From NCBI GenBank assembly GCA_946894095.1, contig OX335651.1, forward strand, positions 17,444,501 through 17,508,500: DNA of 64,000 nucleotides. The letters run 5' to 3'. Position 1 is the stretch's first letter, and the number at the start of each line of letters is the position of its first letter. The position numbers and the translations under genes were made by a program. The notes under the pieces are model-generated. The model saw only the letters and a list, made by a program, of their open reading frames with translations. It was not told the DNA's origin and searched no databases. Below are positions 45,817 to 56,267 of the stretch, one piece after another. Source of the DNA: Incurvaria masculella. Lineage: Eukaryota > Arthropoda > Insecta > Lepidoptera > Incurvariidae.

Positions 45817-46287
45817 ATAAATCTATACGCGAAAAAGGATATGTTTTTGGACCAGAAACAGTTTTGGCCGCACATTATTTTAGTTTTTATGTCCAGGTAA
45901 AGTATGATGTTATCTTTGAATGTAATAAAGTTATAAGTATTCTGACATCATGGACAAAAATAAGTATAATGAAGTCGGTTAAAAAATTGAACTCAATACA
46001 TCCCTAATCTAATAGTAATAAAATACATACATAACATCACGTCATTTCCCCGGATTGGTAGGCAGAGATAATAACGACATCAAAATGTTTTTTTATCACA
46101 TCATACTTCACTAGGTTCTTTAACAGCTATCAGAGATATCCACGCTCTTAGACTATGGCTGCTACGAATTTACCCATAAAAGCATACAGGGTCATGGTCA
46201 ATTATTGTTTGTCATACGGACTTGCATTCACACAGTTCCGCTCTGTGCTTTGTAATAATTACATCACTTATTTGTTAATGTCACAGA
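45817..46287. other. Unassigned; AACCGACTTC relic
   Basis: GAAGTCGGTTAAAAAATTGAA at about 45971 is the reversed start of the AACCGACTTC repeat. Nothing else recognised. Confidence 0.4.
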
Positions 46288-46583
46288 AAAAAAATCGGCT
46301 AAGTGCTAGTCGGACTCGCACACGAAGGGTTCCGTACCATCGTACAAGATTTAACACAAAAAATATTGTTTTTCTATTTTTATTATTTTTTTGTTTTACC
46401 TGTTTGTACCTGGCAAAATAAATACATACTCTGTGAAAATTTCAGCTGCCTACCTATTACGGTTCATGAGATACAGCCCTGAGACAGTCGGATGGACGGA
46501 CGGACGGATGGACGGACGGACGGACAGCGGAGGCTTAGTAATAGGGTTCCGTTTTCACCCTGTTGGTACGGAACCCTAAAAAT
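46288..46583 (+). mobile_element. M1 dispersed element, copy 9
   Basis: AAAAAATCGGCTAAGTGCTAG to GGTACGGAACCCTAAAAA. The (GGAC)n tract is at about 46489-46526. Confidence 0.9.
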
Positions 46584-47226
46584 GAAGACGATCTCGCATA
46601 ATATAAATTTTAGAACAACTATGATAATAGTAAAAGGCCGCCATTTTGGTACTTAGTCCTCAGCCATTAAGCTTCCAACGAGCGGTCGACTAAGTTATCC
46701 CCGGATGGTCCCGCTCGGGTAGGGAGCCAGTGGAGGTTAGTTTATGCAACAGAGGCCAGCCAAGTGACAGCGGCCGGAAGTTTGACCACAGATTATTTGC
46801 TAACAACGTTTTGGATTTAAGCAATTATGGTCGGAATTAACGCGGATCAAAACAAACAACGAACGGACGGACGGATGGACGGACGGACGGACAGCGGAGG
46901 CTTAGTAACAGGGTTCCGTTTTCACCCTGTGGGTACGGAACCCTTAAAATGAAGACGATCTCGCATAATTTAAATTTTAGAAAAACTATGAAAACGGCAA
47001 AAGGCCGCCATTTTGGTACTTAGTCCTCAGCCATTAACCTTCCAACGAGCGGTCGACTAAGTTGTCGCCGGATGGTCCCGCTCGGGTAGGGAGCCAGTGG
47101 AGGTTAGTTTATACAACAGAGGCCAGCCAAGTGACAGCGGACGGAAGTTTGACCACAGATTGTTTGCTAACAACGTTTCGGATTAAAGCAATTATGGCCG
47201 GACTTACGCGGATCATAACAAACGAA
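46493..47226 (+). repeat. Tandem duplication, 367-bp unit including the M1 3' end
   Basis: AATGAAGACGATCTCGCATA occurs at 46581 and 46948. From the (GGAC)n tract through GGAAGTTTGACCACAGATT, the two units correspond base for base with scattered changes. The second unit's left edge falls in the (GGAC)n tract (46861-46895), suggesting the microsatellite seeded the exchange. Confidence 0.92.
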
Positions 47227-47637
47227 GACTTCAATGCTTTGTCAGGTGGATAGGATTGAATAGGTCGGAAATACTTCGCACAAACCAACCCTTTGATTAA
47301 AATTATCAATTTTTTTTGACAATAGGTTAGAGTGAAGCTGTTGACGAACATAAGCTTAGTGTAATCATGATATAATTTAAAGTAATCTTGTTACAACAAA
47401 TATTTGTTAGAGGTAAAAATACCTAAGAATAAAAATTACATTTTAAAAATTTTCTATGATTCCCGTTAGATCATATTATAAATACTGTGTACAGATACTA
47501 AATAGCTCTCAAATCCAAAATCATATAAACGAACCTGAACCGTACAACAATAATGTGTGCGGAGGATGTCATTTATTGGCTTTTCTCTCGGATTTTACAA
47601 CCTTTTTCTGTATAGAATACATTTATTTAATTAAGTG
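47227..47637. other. Unassigned sequence
   Basis: Nothing recognised. The 76-codon frame at 47456-47686 has no motif and enters the M1 copy. Confidence 0.35.
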
Positions 47638-47929
47638 TGTTTTTAGGGTTCCGTACCTAAATGGTGCGAACGGAATCTATTACTAAGCCTGCGCTGTCCG
47701 TCCATCCGTCCGTCTGTTACAGGGCTGTATCTCATGAACCGTAATAGGTAGGCAGCTGAAATCTTCACAGAGTTTATATATATTTGGCCGCCACAACAAC
47801 AGATAAGTAAAATAAAAAATAATAGAAATTGAAGGGGGGGAAAAAAATTGATTTAGTGTTAAATCTTGCATGATAGTACGGAACCCTTCATGTGCTCGTC
47901 CGGCTCGCACTTGACCGGTTTTTTTTCTA
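47638..47929 (-). mobile_element. M1 dispersed element, copy 10
   Basis: TTTTTAGGGTTCCGTACC to CGCACTTGACCGGTTTTTT, reversed and near full length. Confidence 0.92.
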
Positions 47930-50136
47930 GACGGCATTTTTTTGTTTCCGATCTGGCATTGATTAAGACGAAACAGATCTCGTTGTCTTATGAAATATGG
48001 ATGGTAGAAAGACCGATATGGGTCCTGGTTAAACCTACAAAATCCTAAATATTCCATAATATTTCTCCTCCTAACCGGGCGACCTCAGCCCACCTGCCCA
48101 AATGAAATATTTAGCGTGATGAGACCCAGCTCAGCCCACATGAAAGATTAAGTCAGCTTTACTCGAGCGCACCGTGCGTTGGGAGCGAAACAATGTATAC
48201 AAATGAATGCTTCTTTAAGCATCAGAAAATACAGAACGAAAATTTGCCGGTGCTATACGGGCAGAGCTTTCTGCTTACAAACTGGCCATTGTTCGAATAA
48301 ATGTACTATCAAATAATGTATATGATTCTATTTAACATAAAAAAGACTCAGCTATAGTCAAACAACGGCACCAATGATTATGAAGACAGTCCGAAGAATA
48401 AGAACCAACCGATCCTATAGATTTTTAATCCATATTGTATTGTATTGTTTTATTGCATTCATAGGTAGGTAACCTACACTTAAACATGTCAAGAATCGTT
48501 ATGCTAGGTCTATGTCAAAAATATAAATGTCGCATACTCTATTTCCATGCATATAAGAACTAGCAAACATACTCTGCCAGTCACAAAATAAGTTTAAAAC
48601 TTAAGGATTTAATTAATCAATGCCACCGCTCGCAAGAAAAACATACATAGGTACATACAAACGAACATAGGTTCGGTAAATTAATGAATGCCAGAATGCT
48701 GAGGTATATTCAGGTCCTTCAGACATGGTGTGAACGTGGTCGGTGTTTTTGGCAGAACCTGTTAAGTTCGAAAGCCCGTCGCATTTTATGAGCCGCGCGT
48801 AGTTTTTTTTTATGAAAAACTTGTATGGGTGGCTGTGTTGAGTGGCCAAAGATGCGCAGAAAAGCTACACCTCGCCTCTGAAAATCACGCTCAGTGAGGC
48901 ACCGCACCAGCGGATTGGCCGTTTTTTGACCATTCTCGTTAACGTTCTCGTTTCGTTGAATTTGTCCATTTTTGTCATGGCGGCAGGTAGAGTGAGTGAA
49001 AAAATCTGACGTTTAGTCGCATTTCGTACCTACCATTCTAACTGTCAAACGAACTCTATGGTTCGAAATGCAACTGAATTTAATTTTTTAAAAAAAATCA
49101 CTCACTGGCCTGTTTACTCCGCGAGCTAAGTTATCACGGTAGTCCACCTGTTCTAATATCAATTTCCGATTTCAATTTAATGTATCGATACTAACGCAAC
49201 TCGGAATTTTGCAAACAATTTAAGAAAAATCATTAGTGAGATCGTGGCATATTTAAAAATATATAGACGTGTTTAACCTCATCAGACTCGTAAGAGGAAA
49301 TAGTATTTAAAATGTTACGTAGTGGATACTTCTTTTAACTTTTAACTTTTTTACTTCCATTAACCACAAAAACAAAGCTTAAAGCTGAAGCTTGAAACAA
49401 AAGGCATTAATTGGTGCATTATCTGATGTCATTCCAAATGGACAAAAACTACTAACAGACAGGCATTTAATAGAATCCCATTCGTCAAATGGAACGCTCC
49501 ACGATTCAGGACAACAGCCGTGATGGCGCACCAGAACAATAGGGCGCGCTCATTGGGCAGGGCCATAGATAAAAAGGGAGGAGATTTGGCTTCGAGCGTG
49601 CCTGCTATGGGACCTGCTGTCTAAATTTTCAATACTACTAGTCCAACTTAAGCGTACATCCCGCATGCAAATATAGTCCCGGATGTATTGGAGGGTTTGT
49701 GTGGGTGGGAACTGGCTCGAAGAACTCTATTTTGGAGCACATTCACGCGCGGTGGCGATGTTTCGACTGTGTGGCGTGGGACGCGCCGCCGGATTCCCGA
49801 ACAATTATATGGTCATTTTGACCATTTAGCGGAGACGCGATAACGACCACAGCATGCCACTTTTCCTTCCTTTTTCTTCAGTTTTCTGCCGGAAGTGGCG
49901 CGTGCGCAGTACAACCACGCCCAACTGGACAAACAGTTTTTCACGTAGTATGACTACCAAATGAGTTTAAATAACTAAAATGAAATGCAATGAAATAGCC
50001 TCTTCCAACCCCACAGTTGTATTGACGTTGTGCTGGTGGAAAAATACGGGCCCGTCGCCGCTTGTCATGTATGCAAATACTGAATCAACCGAGCGTTATT
50101 TGCCTGACGTTTCAAAATAACACTATAGCTCGGGTT
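47930..50136. other. Unassigned; small palindromic repeat at 48990-49105
   Basis: A 116-base stretch begins AGTGAGTGAAAAAATC and ends TTTTTTTTCACTCACT-like (AAAAATCACTCACT), and its inner GCATTTCG blocks are also inverted, suggesting a tiny MITE; its left part resembles 9450-9510. A ROUGHLY GC-balanced stretch at 49480-49950 has no open frame of note. No gene recognised. Confidence 0.4.
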
Positions 50137-50548
50137 TTTTTTTAATTTTTTTATGCGACCTGACATGGATGGCTAATACCACACAACTACCGTTATGGTA
50201 TTAGCCCAATACACCACATTCTCGAAGGAATTAGGTGCCATGCCAGGACCTTCCCTTATGAGCACGGCTACATTGAACTGGATGGAAAACACGGACAATT
50301 TTTCATTGCCGCTTCGACCATCTTTTCATCCAAAGCGATGGTACCAACCCGGGCGGGCTTAAACCCTACCACCTAGTAGGGGAAGGGGACCAACAGTTTT
50401 ACATGGGTTCCGAACCATGGAGCAGCTCGCACTCATGACGAAATGCACGTATCAAACTCGGAAAGAGAAAGACAGTGGTGCAAGTCGGAATTGAACCCAG
50501 GCCTCTGGTACGCTAGTCCAGTCCCCGCGCCACTAGGCTACGAGCCGC
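50137..50548 (-). mobile_element. SINE, tRNA-type head, full length
   Basis: Closely similar to 7192-7610 including the head (GAGCCGC at the right end; reversed B box GGTTCAATTCC near 50490-50500). The two copies are good representatives of the tRNA-headed form. Confidence 0.94.
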
Positions 50549-50689
50549 TGTTGTGTTGCATCTATTCTATTGAACTGAACCTACTGACATGATATATGTC
50601 TAAAACACCTAATGGAAACAATGTGCTGTGTGGGTTCCGGCACGTAAAAAGAATACAATTTGGCCCACAGCGATTCTTCCCGTGCAGTC

Positions 50690-51408
50690 GTCAGAGCCGG
50701 CGTGGTTCGGAATACTGTTGGTCTTTACTTACTAGGCGGTAGGATTAATCCCGCCCAGAAGCCTTATTCTGCTAATTGATAACTGCGCGCGTTATGTTTG
50801 TGTTTTCTCAAAACCGCATGTTTCGCGCGAAATGGTATTCTACTAGCGCAGTTTGCAAAACGCATGCGTTGTGTTTGTGTTTTGTTCGCAAACTCGTAAC
50901 GCGCGCTCATGTTCTCGTGGGCCGTGTGTTTTGCCGAAAACTTGCGGTTTTGAGAATTCTATTTGTCAAATTCGGAGCATCGCATCGCCGAACTTCGAAT
51001 ATCACTTTTCTACATTACGTTGGCATATCGCTGTCTCTTTCTTTTCGTATGTCATATTTGAGTGAGAAAATAACTGTCAAAATCGTGACAGGTTATTTTA
51101 CCCTGTAGGCGGCGCGCAAGACAAACCACTCCATAGACAATAACAAAACGCGTGTGTGAATTAGCTGAATACCGATTTTTGGAAACCGCACTCGAAACTT
51201 AGCGTGTTATGTTTGACGGAAACATAACTTATACGGAATGGTTTGAAATTGGACAAATAGCAGAATCGGGCTTCAGGTTGGTACCACCGCATTGTTCGTG
51301 TTTTCAGTTCAATGTAACAGTGCAATCAAAGGAAGCACCTAGTTTCCATGAGGTGTGTTGGGCTAATATCATGACACTATCAGCCATCCATGTCCAGTCA
51401 CATAAAAA
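50690..51408 (+). mobile_element. SINE split by a T1 element
   Basis: The left part ends AGGATTAATCCCGCCCA (50757). The right part resumes AGGTTGGTACCACCGCATTG (51275) and ends TCCAGTCACATAAAAAAAA. Intact copies read CCCGCCCGGGTTGGTACC, so the T1 element sits in the middle of this motif. The right part carries a deletion between CGCATT and GTTCGTG. Confidence 0.9.
50758..51274 (+). mobile_element. T1 inverted-repeat element, copy 2, nested in a SINE
   Basis: The SINE junctions define the ends: GAAGCCTTATTCTGCTAATTG at left and, reversed, GAAGCCCGATTCTGCTATTTG at right (18 of 21 match). Length is 517 bp. It has few differences from 13357-13870. One A borders each side, so a target duplication is at most a base or two, or has decayed. 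Superfamily unknown. Confidence 0.92.
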
Positions 51409-51730
51409 AAAGTGCCATGCCGGGATCTTTCTTTTATAGCACGGCTACATTGAACTGAATTTAAAACAGGGTGCTCATAAAAGGAAGGTCCTGGCATGGC
51501 ACCTAATTCCTTCGGGAATGTGGTCTATTTGGCCGTGTTTTGGATTGGATGTAATATTATACCGGTACTTTTGTGGTATTAGCCATCTATGTCAGGTTGT
51601 CATAAAAAAGGGATATTTTCATTGCCGCTTCTTACGTTCAATGCGATGGTTTAACCCAATACCCTAGTAAGTAAGGAAAGGGACTTACAGTTTATATGGG
51701 ATCCTAACCACGGCCAGCCTCAACCGTCGT
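51409..51730. mobile_element. Mosaic of SINE fragments in alternating orientation
   Basis: Three pieces follow the previous SINE: reversed (GTGCCATGCCGGGATC...CATTGAACTGAA, to about 51463), forward (GGTGCTCATAAAAGGAAGGTCC to GTCAGGTTGTCATAAAAAAG, to about 51610), and reversed (CATTGCCGCTTC...AACCACGGCCAGCC, to about 51730). The switches occur inside the SINE body, so this is rearrangement, not four independent full insertions. Confidence 0.85.
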
Positions 51731-51889
51731 TTTCTCTGAATTCGGGCGCGTCAAGGGTTGTTAGCCTCAATTACCGAACGGCAACCGAGGTTGACATAAG
51801 ATTAAGTCGAGAATATTCTCTCACTCGACTTCTCAAAATATTATCATGAGAGACGGGGCGGAACTGTGAAGTGAAGTGTATTTTGCGTT
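51731..51889. other. Short unassigned spacer
   Basis: Nothing recognised. Confidence 0.3.
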
Positions 51890-52245
51890 TAGACGTGCTT
51901 AATTTCTAGAATGCTTGATTCGAAATCCAAGTCGTGAGCGTCTGTAGAGGTTGTTATCCGAAATCAGGTTTGTTGCAAGCTTACGCTGTAATTTGTAATC
52001 CGAAATAACATTTTTTTCCATTAGGTGTGCTTGATTTTTAAGAATGCTTGATTTGGAAACCCAGGCGTGAATATGTTGTAATCGGAAATGTGGTTTGTTG
52101 GAAGCTTTCGCTGTAATTTATAATCAGAAATCTGGTTTGCCTTTAGGCATGCTTGATTTTGAGAATGCTTGATTCGAAAACATAGGCGTAAACATGTGTA
52201 CATGTTGTAATCGGAAATCTGGTTTGTTGTAAGCTTACGACGTAG
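51890..52245. repeat. Degenerate tandem repeat, unit about 120-135 bp
   Basis: AGAATGCTTGAT recurs at about 51908, 52041 and 52162; GGTTTGTTG.AAGCTT at about 51967, 52091 and 52224; and TAATC.GAAAT several times. About three units. The minus frame 52021-52281 merely reads through them. Confidence 0.88.
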
Positions 52246-52913
52246 TTCCGTTAGCAGTGTTGACATACTAAAAATACTCATTTTTTTATGAAATGATCGA
52301 TTAGTTATAGGTATTTAGAACCTTACGCCCACGTGCAACTTAGCAAACATCGGTTTTGAGATCGAGTTGCAGGTTCTAGTTTATTTGCCGGTATCTCTTG
52401 GACAATAGCATGCGTTAACGAAATTACCCTTACACAATTTTTCATGCATATAAATAAATATAGAAAATATCCATCTTCGTTTTGCCAACATGTCGATCCA
52501 TTACCATACCCTTAAAATAATAACTATTGGAGTATGTTTATATTACCAAATTACAGGCATAAATGTCGAGGGCTACCTAGCCCGCGTTTCTCAGAAAAGC
52601 GGATAGAGGTTTTACAAGGGTACGGATTACCTCTCGTCTTGCTCCCAGAGAGGTAAAACCCAAGGTAGGACCGCGTACCTATTGTGGAATTCTCTCGCCA
52701 GGTACCCTTCTCTCAACACGTACCCATAATCTTTTGAGATCCGCCGATACTCGACATGTTCGGAACGTAAGTAGACGTTTGACTTGCAGACTTATACATG
52801 AGCTATAACTAGGAGTATTCACGTGTGATAATACCCGCATGGAGGAACGCACACGGGAATCCTTTTCCGTCCTAATTTTCGACGAGTAGGAACCTTTACC
52901 CCGAATTGGTTCA
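52246..52913. other. Unassigned sequence
   Basis: Nothing recognised. Confidence 0.35.
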
Positions 52914-53221
52914 TTTTTTTATTTTTTCATGGAAACTGACATGGATGGATAATACCAGAAAAAACACCGTTTTCTAATATCATAACTGTAGGTCCCCGTT
53001 CCCTATAAGGTGGTAGGGTCTAAGACCGCCCTGGTTGATACTATCGCGTTGGATGAAAAGATGGTCGAAGCGGCAATGAAAAATTGTCCTTCAATGTAGC
53101 CGTGCTCATAAAGGAAAGGTTCTGGCACGGTACCTAATTCATTCGGGAATGTGGCGTTTTGGGCTAATATCATAACGGTATTTGTGTTGTATTAGTCATC
53201 CATGTCAGGTTGCATAAAAAA
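52914..53221 (+). mobile_element. SINE copy preceded by a reversed SINE tail
   Basis: Reversed tail at 52914-52975 (TTTTTTATTTTTTCATGGAAAC, then GACATGGATGGATAATACC), then a forward body from CTGTAGGTCCCCGTTCCC (about 52985) to CATCCATGTCAGGTTGCATA. The head is missing. Confidence 0.87.
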
Positions 53222-53264
53222 GGCAAACTTTTTTAAATCGTGTAACATTATTCCCCTCATACAC

Positions 53265-53420
53265 ACCCGCGTTCGTTGAACTCGTGGGTCCAGGTGAGTG
53301 ATAGTCGCGCCGGTGGGACCGATTGAGGTCAGGTCGAAGCCAGACAACCGTCGCCAGCCCCCACCCGCCGCATCCGCCATCCCGCCACCTCGCCGCCGCG
53401 CCGCAAGCTCACTCACGTGG
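53265..53420. other. GC-rich patch next to a SINE
   Basis: Dense CCGCC/CGCCG runs. On the plus strand CCAG|GTGAGT at about 53289-53298 matches a strong 5' splice donor, and the minus strand has an open frame over most of the patch. It could be an exon edge, a promoter-associated CpG patch or another repeat. There is not enough to call a gene. Confidence 0.35.
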
Positions 53421-53507
53421 ATTATGGAGCTCGTAACGGCTTTTATTTAATATGCGTATCAATAAGTCATCAAGTAAATAGTGGTGAGCGACTCGTAGCC
53501 TCAGCCC

Positions 53508-53900
53508 CGTTCATTTTTTTTAATGCAACTAGACATGGATGGCTAATACCGTACTGACTGTCAGATATTAGCCTAACACACCATCTGGGAACTAGGTGTA
53601 ATGCCAGAATGCTACACTGACCTGGATGGAAATCACGGGCAATTTTTCAATGCCGCTTCGACCATCGTTCATTCAATGCGATGGAAGCAATTTGGGCGGG
53701 ACTAACTGGTAGGGTTAATCACGCCCAAATTGGTACCATCACATTGAATGAACGATGGTCGAAGCGGCATTGAAAAATTGCTATTCCCTAGGAAGAAAGG
53801 AAGGGGACCTACAGTCATACGTGGAATCCGAACCACGGCCATGTGGTCACCCATCCAGAACCTAACCGCGCTCAGAGGTGCTTCCCCAGCTTATCATACA
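53508..53900 (-). mobile_element. SINE with 5S-type head, internal inverted duplication
   Basis: Reversed SINE with poly-T at about 53513. The right end has GTGGTCACCCATCCAGAACC, the reversed 5S-like head edge. The middle is present twice, in opposite orientation: GCAATTTTTCAATGCCGCTT...CCCAAATTG-type sequence at 53640-53699 pairs with 53723-53782, giving a hairpin with arms of about 60 bases. Confidence 0.88.
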
Positions 53901-53903
53901 TCG

Positions 53904-54145
53904 TTTCCTTTATCTTTCTGAGTTCGATAAGTGCATTTTGACACTAGCTGCGACATCGGAATCCATGTAAAACTGTAGGTTCCCCATCTAGGTGGTAGGA
54001 TTAAGGCCGCCCGGGTTGGTATCTTCCACAGAAGGGGATTTTTTTTTATCTCGATGAAGCGGCAATGAAATGTTGTCCGTGTTTTCCACCCGGTTCACCT
54101 AATTCCTTAGGGTATGCAGTGAGTTGGGCTAATATCAAGTTTCAC
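53904..54145 (+). mobile_element. SINE, head missing, with small deletions
   Basis: CTTTATCTTTCTGAGTTCG, AAACTGTAGGTTCCCC, CCGCCCGGGTTGGTATC and GAAGCGGCAATGAAATG are in order. The 3' part stops at GGGCTAATATCAAG. Confidence 0.87.
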
Positions 54146-54599
54146 CGCGTTTAATATCAAGCGAACTACATCTAAATATAAAAATAAATAAAAGATTAAA
54201 GAAAACTATTTCATTCAATGATGTCACACTTAATGCAAATACGTAATATGTACTAAAATGTTTTTACCGGAATGTCGAACTGTAGAATTGGTCACTGGAA
54301 TTACCTGAAAAGAAATAAAGTTATTTAGTTGAATCACTTTACATATTAGAACGTTATATTGAGAAACATTTTGGCTGAAAAGTGTAAAAAATCACTTTGT
54401 CAAAAAAAAAAATTGTTAAATCATCAAAACAAATTGTTACTACAAACAAGCCAGCTTATTTATAGCATTATTATATAGCACATAATGCTGGGCCGAATTA
54501 TTTCCTGGATTTTATATGAGTTCCCCATACAAACGTTCATCCCCTATTTTAGTTGTTGTTACAGTTGAATTTTAGCCACAAACGGTAGCCTATGTCCTT
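54146..54599. other. Unassigned sequence
   Basis: Nothing recognised. Confidence 0.35.
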
Positions 54600-54714
54600 C
54601 TGCAAGGTCCAGACTACCTCCATACCGAAATTAATCAAATAAGTTCAGCTGTTAAGGAGTGAAAACGCAACAGACGGACATAGTTACTTTCGCATTTATA
54701 ATATTAGTATAGAT
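54600..54714 (-). mobile_element. Fragment of a common TATACTAATATTATAAA repeat
   Basis: Reverse-complemented, it begins ATCTATACTAATATTATAAA followed by GCGAAAGTAACTATGTCCGT, a 5' end I recognise as very common in Lepidoptera and similar to the H1 start. The extent beyond 54600 is uncertain. Confidence 0.55.
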
Positions 54715-54769
54715 ACATTTATACGTATAGCGGTAATGGAAATATTTCGTATTACATTTCCAGAAAATA

Positions 54770-54982
54770 ATGCTCGAAGAATTAGCTCTTGTTATCAGGC
54801 CAAAATCTCATAAACTCTCAAGAGAGCAGCCACTCGCGCACGCTCTGCTATTCATCAGATACGATATTACAATCCCGTTACCTCACATTGTTCTCTCAAA
54901 AAGTCTCACACTAACACCGCCATGTTTCCTAATATTTCCTCTATTAACAAGTACTCACACACATGCGTTACCTGTACCCGAA
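54770..54982. other. Unassigned open stretch
   Basis: A 76-codon plus frame (54770-55000) covers this stretch and runs into the MITE. No motif recognised. Confidence 0.3.
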
Positions 54983-55317
54983 GTCCCAGTTGTCACCTAA
55001 ATTGGCGTTGACGGCAAACCGATCGACTGGCGTTTTCAAATGTATGGAGAAATTGAAGAGCGCGCGCAGTGGACGTTAAGCGAACTAACATTTGCGAGTC
55101 CGAGTTCGATTTGACAGCTTACTCGACGTTGCCGTAAATACGTCGACGTTGCCGTTTACGTCGACTCCGCGTTTTCATACAAATCGGAAGTCCGAGTTTC
55201 ACTTTGACAGCTTGAAGAAGTAAAACCACAGAATATCTAGTCAAAACTTGTATGGAGTTTGACGTTTTTACGGAACTTCGAAGTTACGTAAACGCCGATT
55301 TAGGTGACAACTCAGAC
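54983..55317. mobile_element. MITE with AGTTGTCACC ends, about 335 bp
   Basis: Left end AGTCCCAGTTGTCACCTAAA then TTGGCGTTGACG; right end reversed AGTCTGAGTTGTCACCTAAA then TCGGCGTTTACG. Terminal inverted repeat is about 33 bases. Inside is a short GTCGACGTTGCCGT duplication (about 55115-55160). It is non-coding. Confidence 0.85.
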
Positions 55318-56267
55318 TGAAGACTCTGATCGTAAAATGATTTCGTGGGATTCATCTTCTTCGAAATACAAAATGAGATAAGGCCGACCTTAAGAATGAT
55401 TATAAAATTCAGTCGCTCAAATCGAATAAATTCTTAGAGGAGCGTACCAAGGCTTGAAAATAGTTTTTTCTGTTATTTGAAGGAAGTTAGACGAATAAAT
55501 CATAGCATACATGCTGTAATCAGATCAGTTTCATCAAATGATAGCTTGATATACAACTGAAGAAATTCGAAATCTTATTTGATGACGTAAAAACTAACAA
55601 TATTTAATTATGTATCATCCATTGAAATGTCCATTAGTGCGTGCGTAAAATAAGTAGTTTATGCTACCTAAACTATGTCTTGGATTTCAGACTAATATCT
55701 GACAAAAAATATTTTGACTTTAAATCAAATTCTTCAATCTTATTCTATGAACAACCAAGGTGAATTTCATTTTAAATACAGAGATAATATTTTCAAATAA
55801 ACATTAAAGAAAAATGTTTACAATCTCGCTATCTATCTGAATAAGGGATTAGGATAGTGCACGATGTTGTCTAGCGTCTACTGCGCAGGCGCGGGTACTG
55901 CATTCAAGTTCACTGAAGCTGAAGCAGCCCGACTCTTCGCTGGCGGCCATTGTTAAAATGGTAACGACCTGTAAATCCACGAGCAAGCGCAGATATGAGC
56001 TGTGTGAATACCAGTGCATGCTGCTGTGACCAAATTGCAGTTTTCAACTGAGTACGTTAATGATTCTTTGTTGGCATTTTTCCAGGACTCTTCCAGTTAC
56101 TGTAATTCACGCTTTCAAGTCACGAGTATTCGTAAACTTACAAAAGAAACGATTTAACGTTATAATACGACCTAATCAACCTAACCTAAACTAATCAGCA
56201 AATATAAAAAATATTTAGAGTATTGCATTGAGCACCGGGAGACAGTAACTTTGACAAATATTATGTA
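55318..56267. other. Unassigned; GC-richer patch at 55860-55980
   Basis: Nothing recognised. A TTAGG-like relic (CCTAATCAACCTAACCTAAAC) lies at about 56170-56190. Confidence 0.35.
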
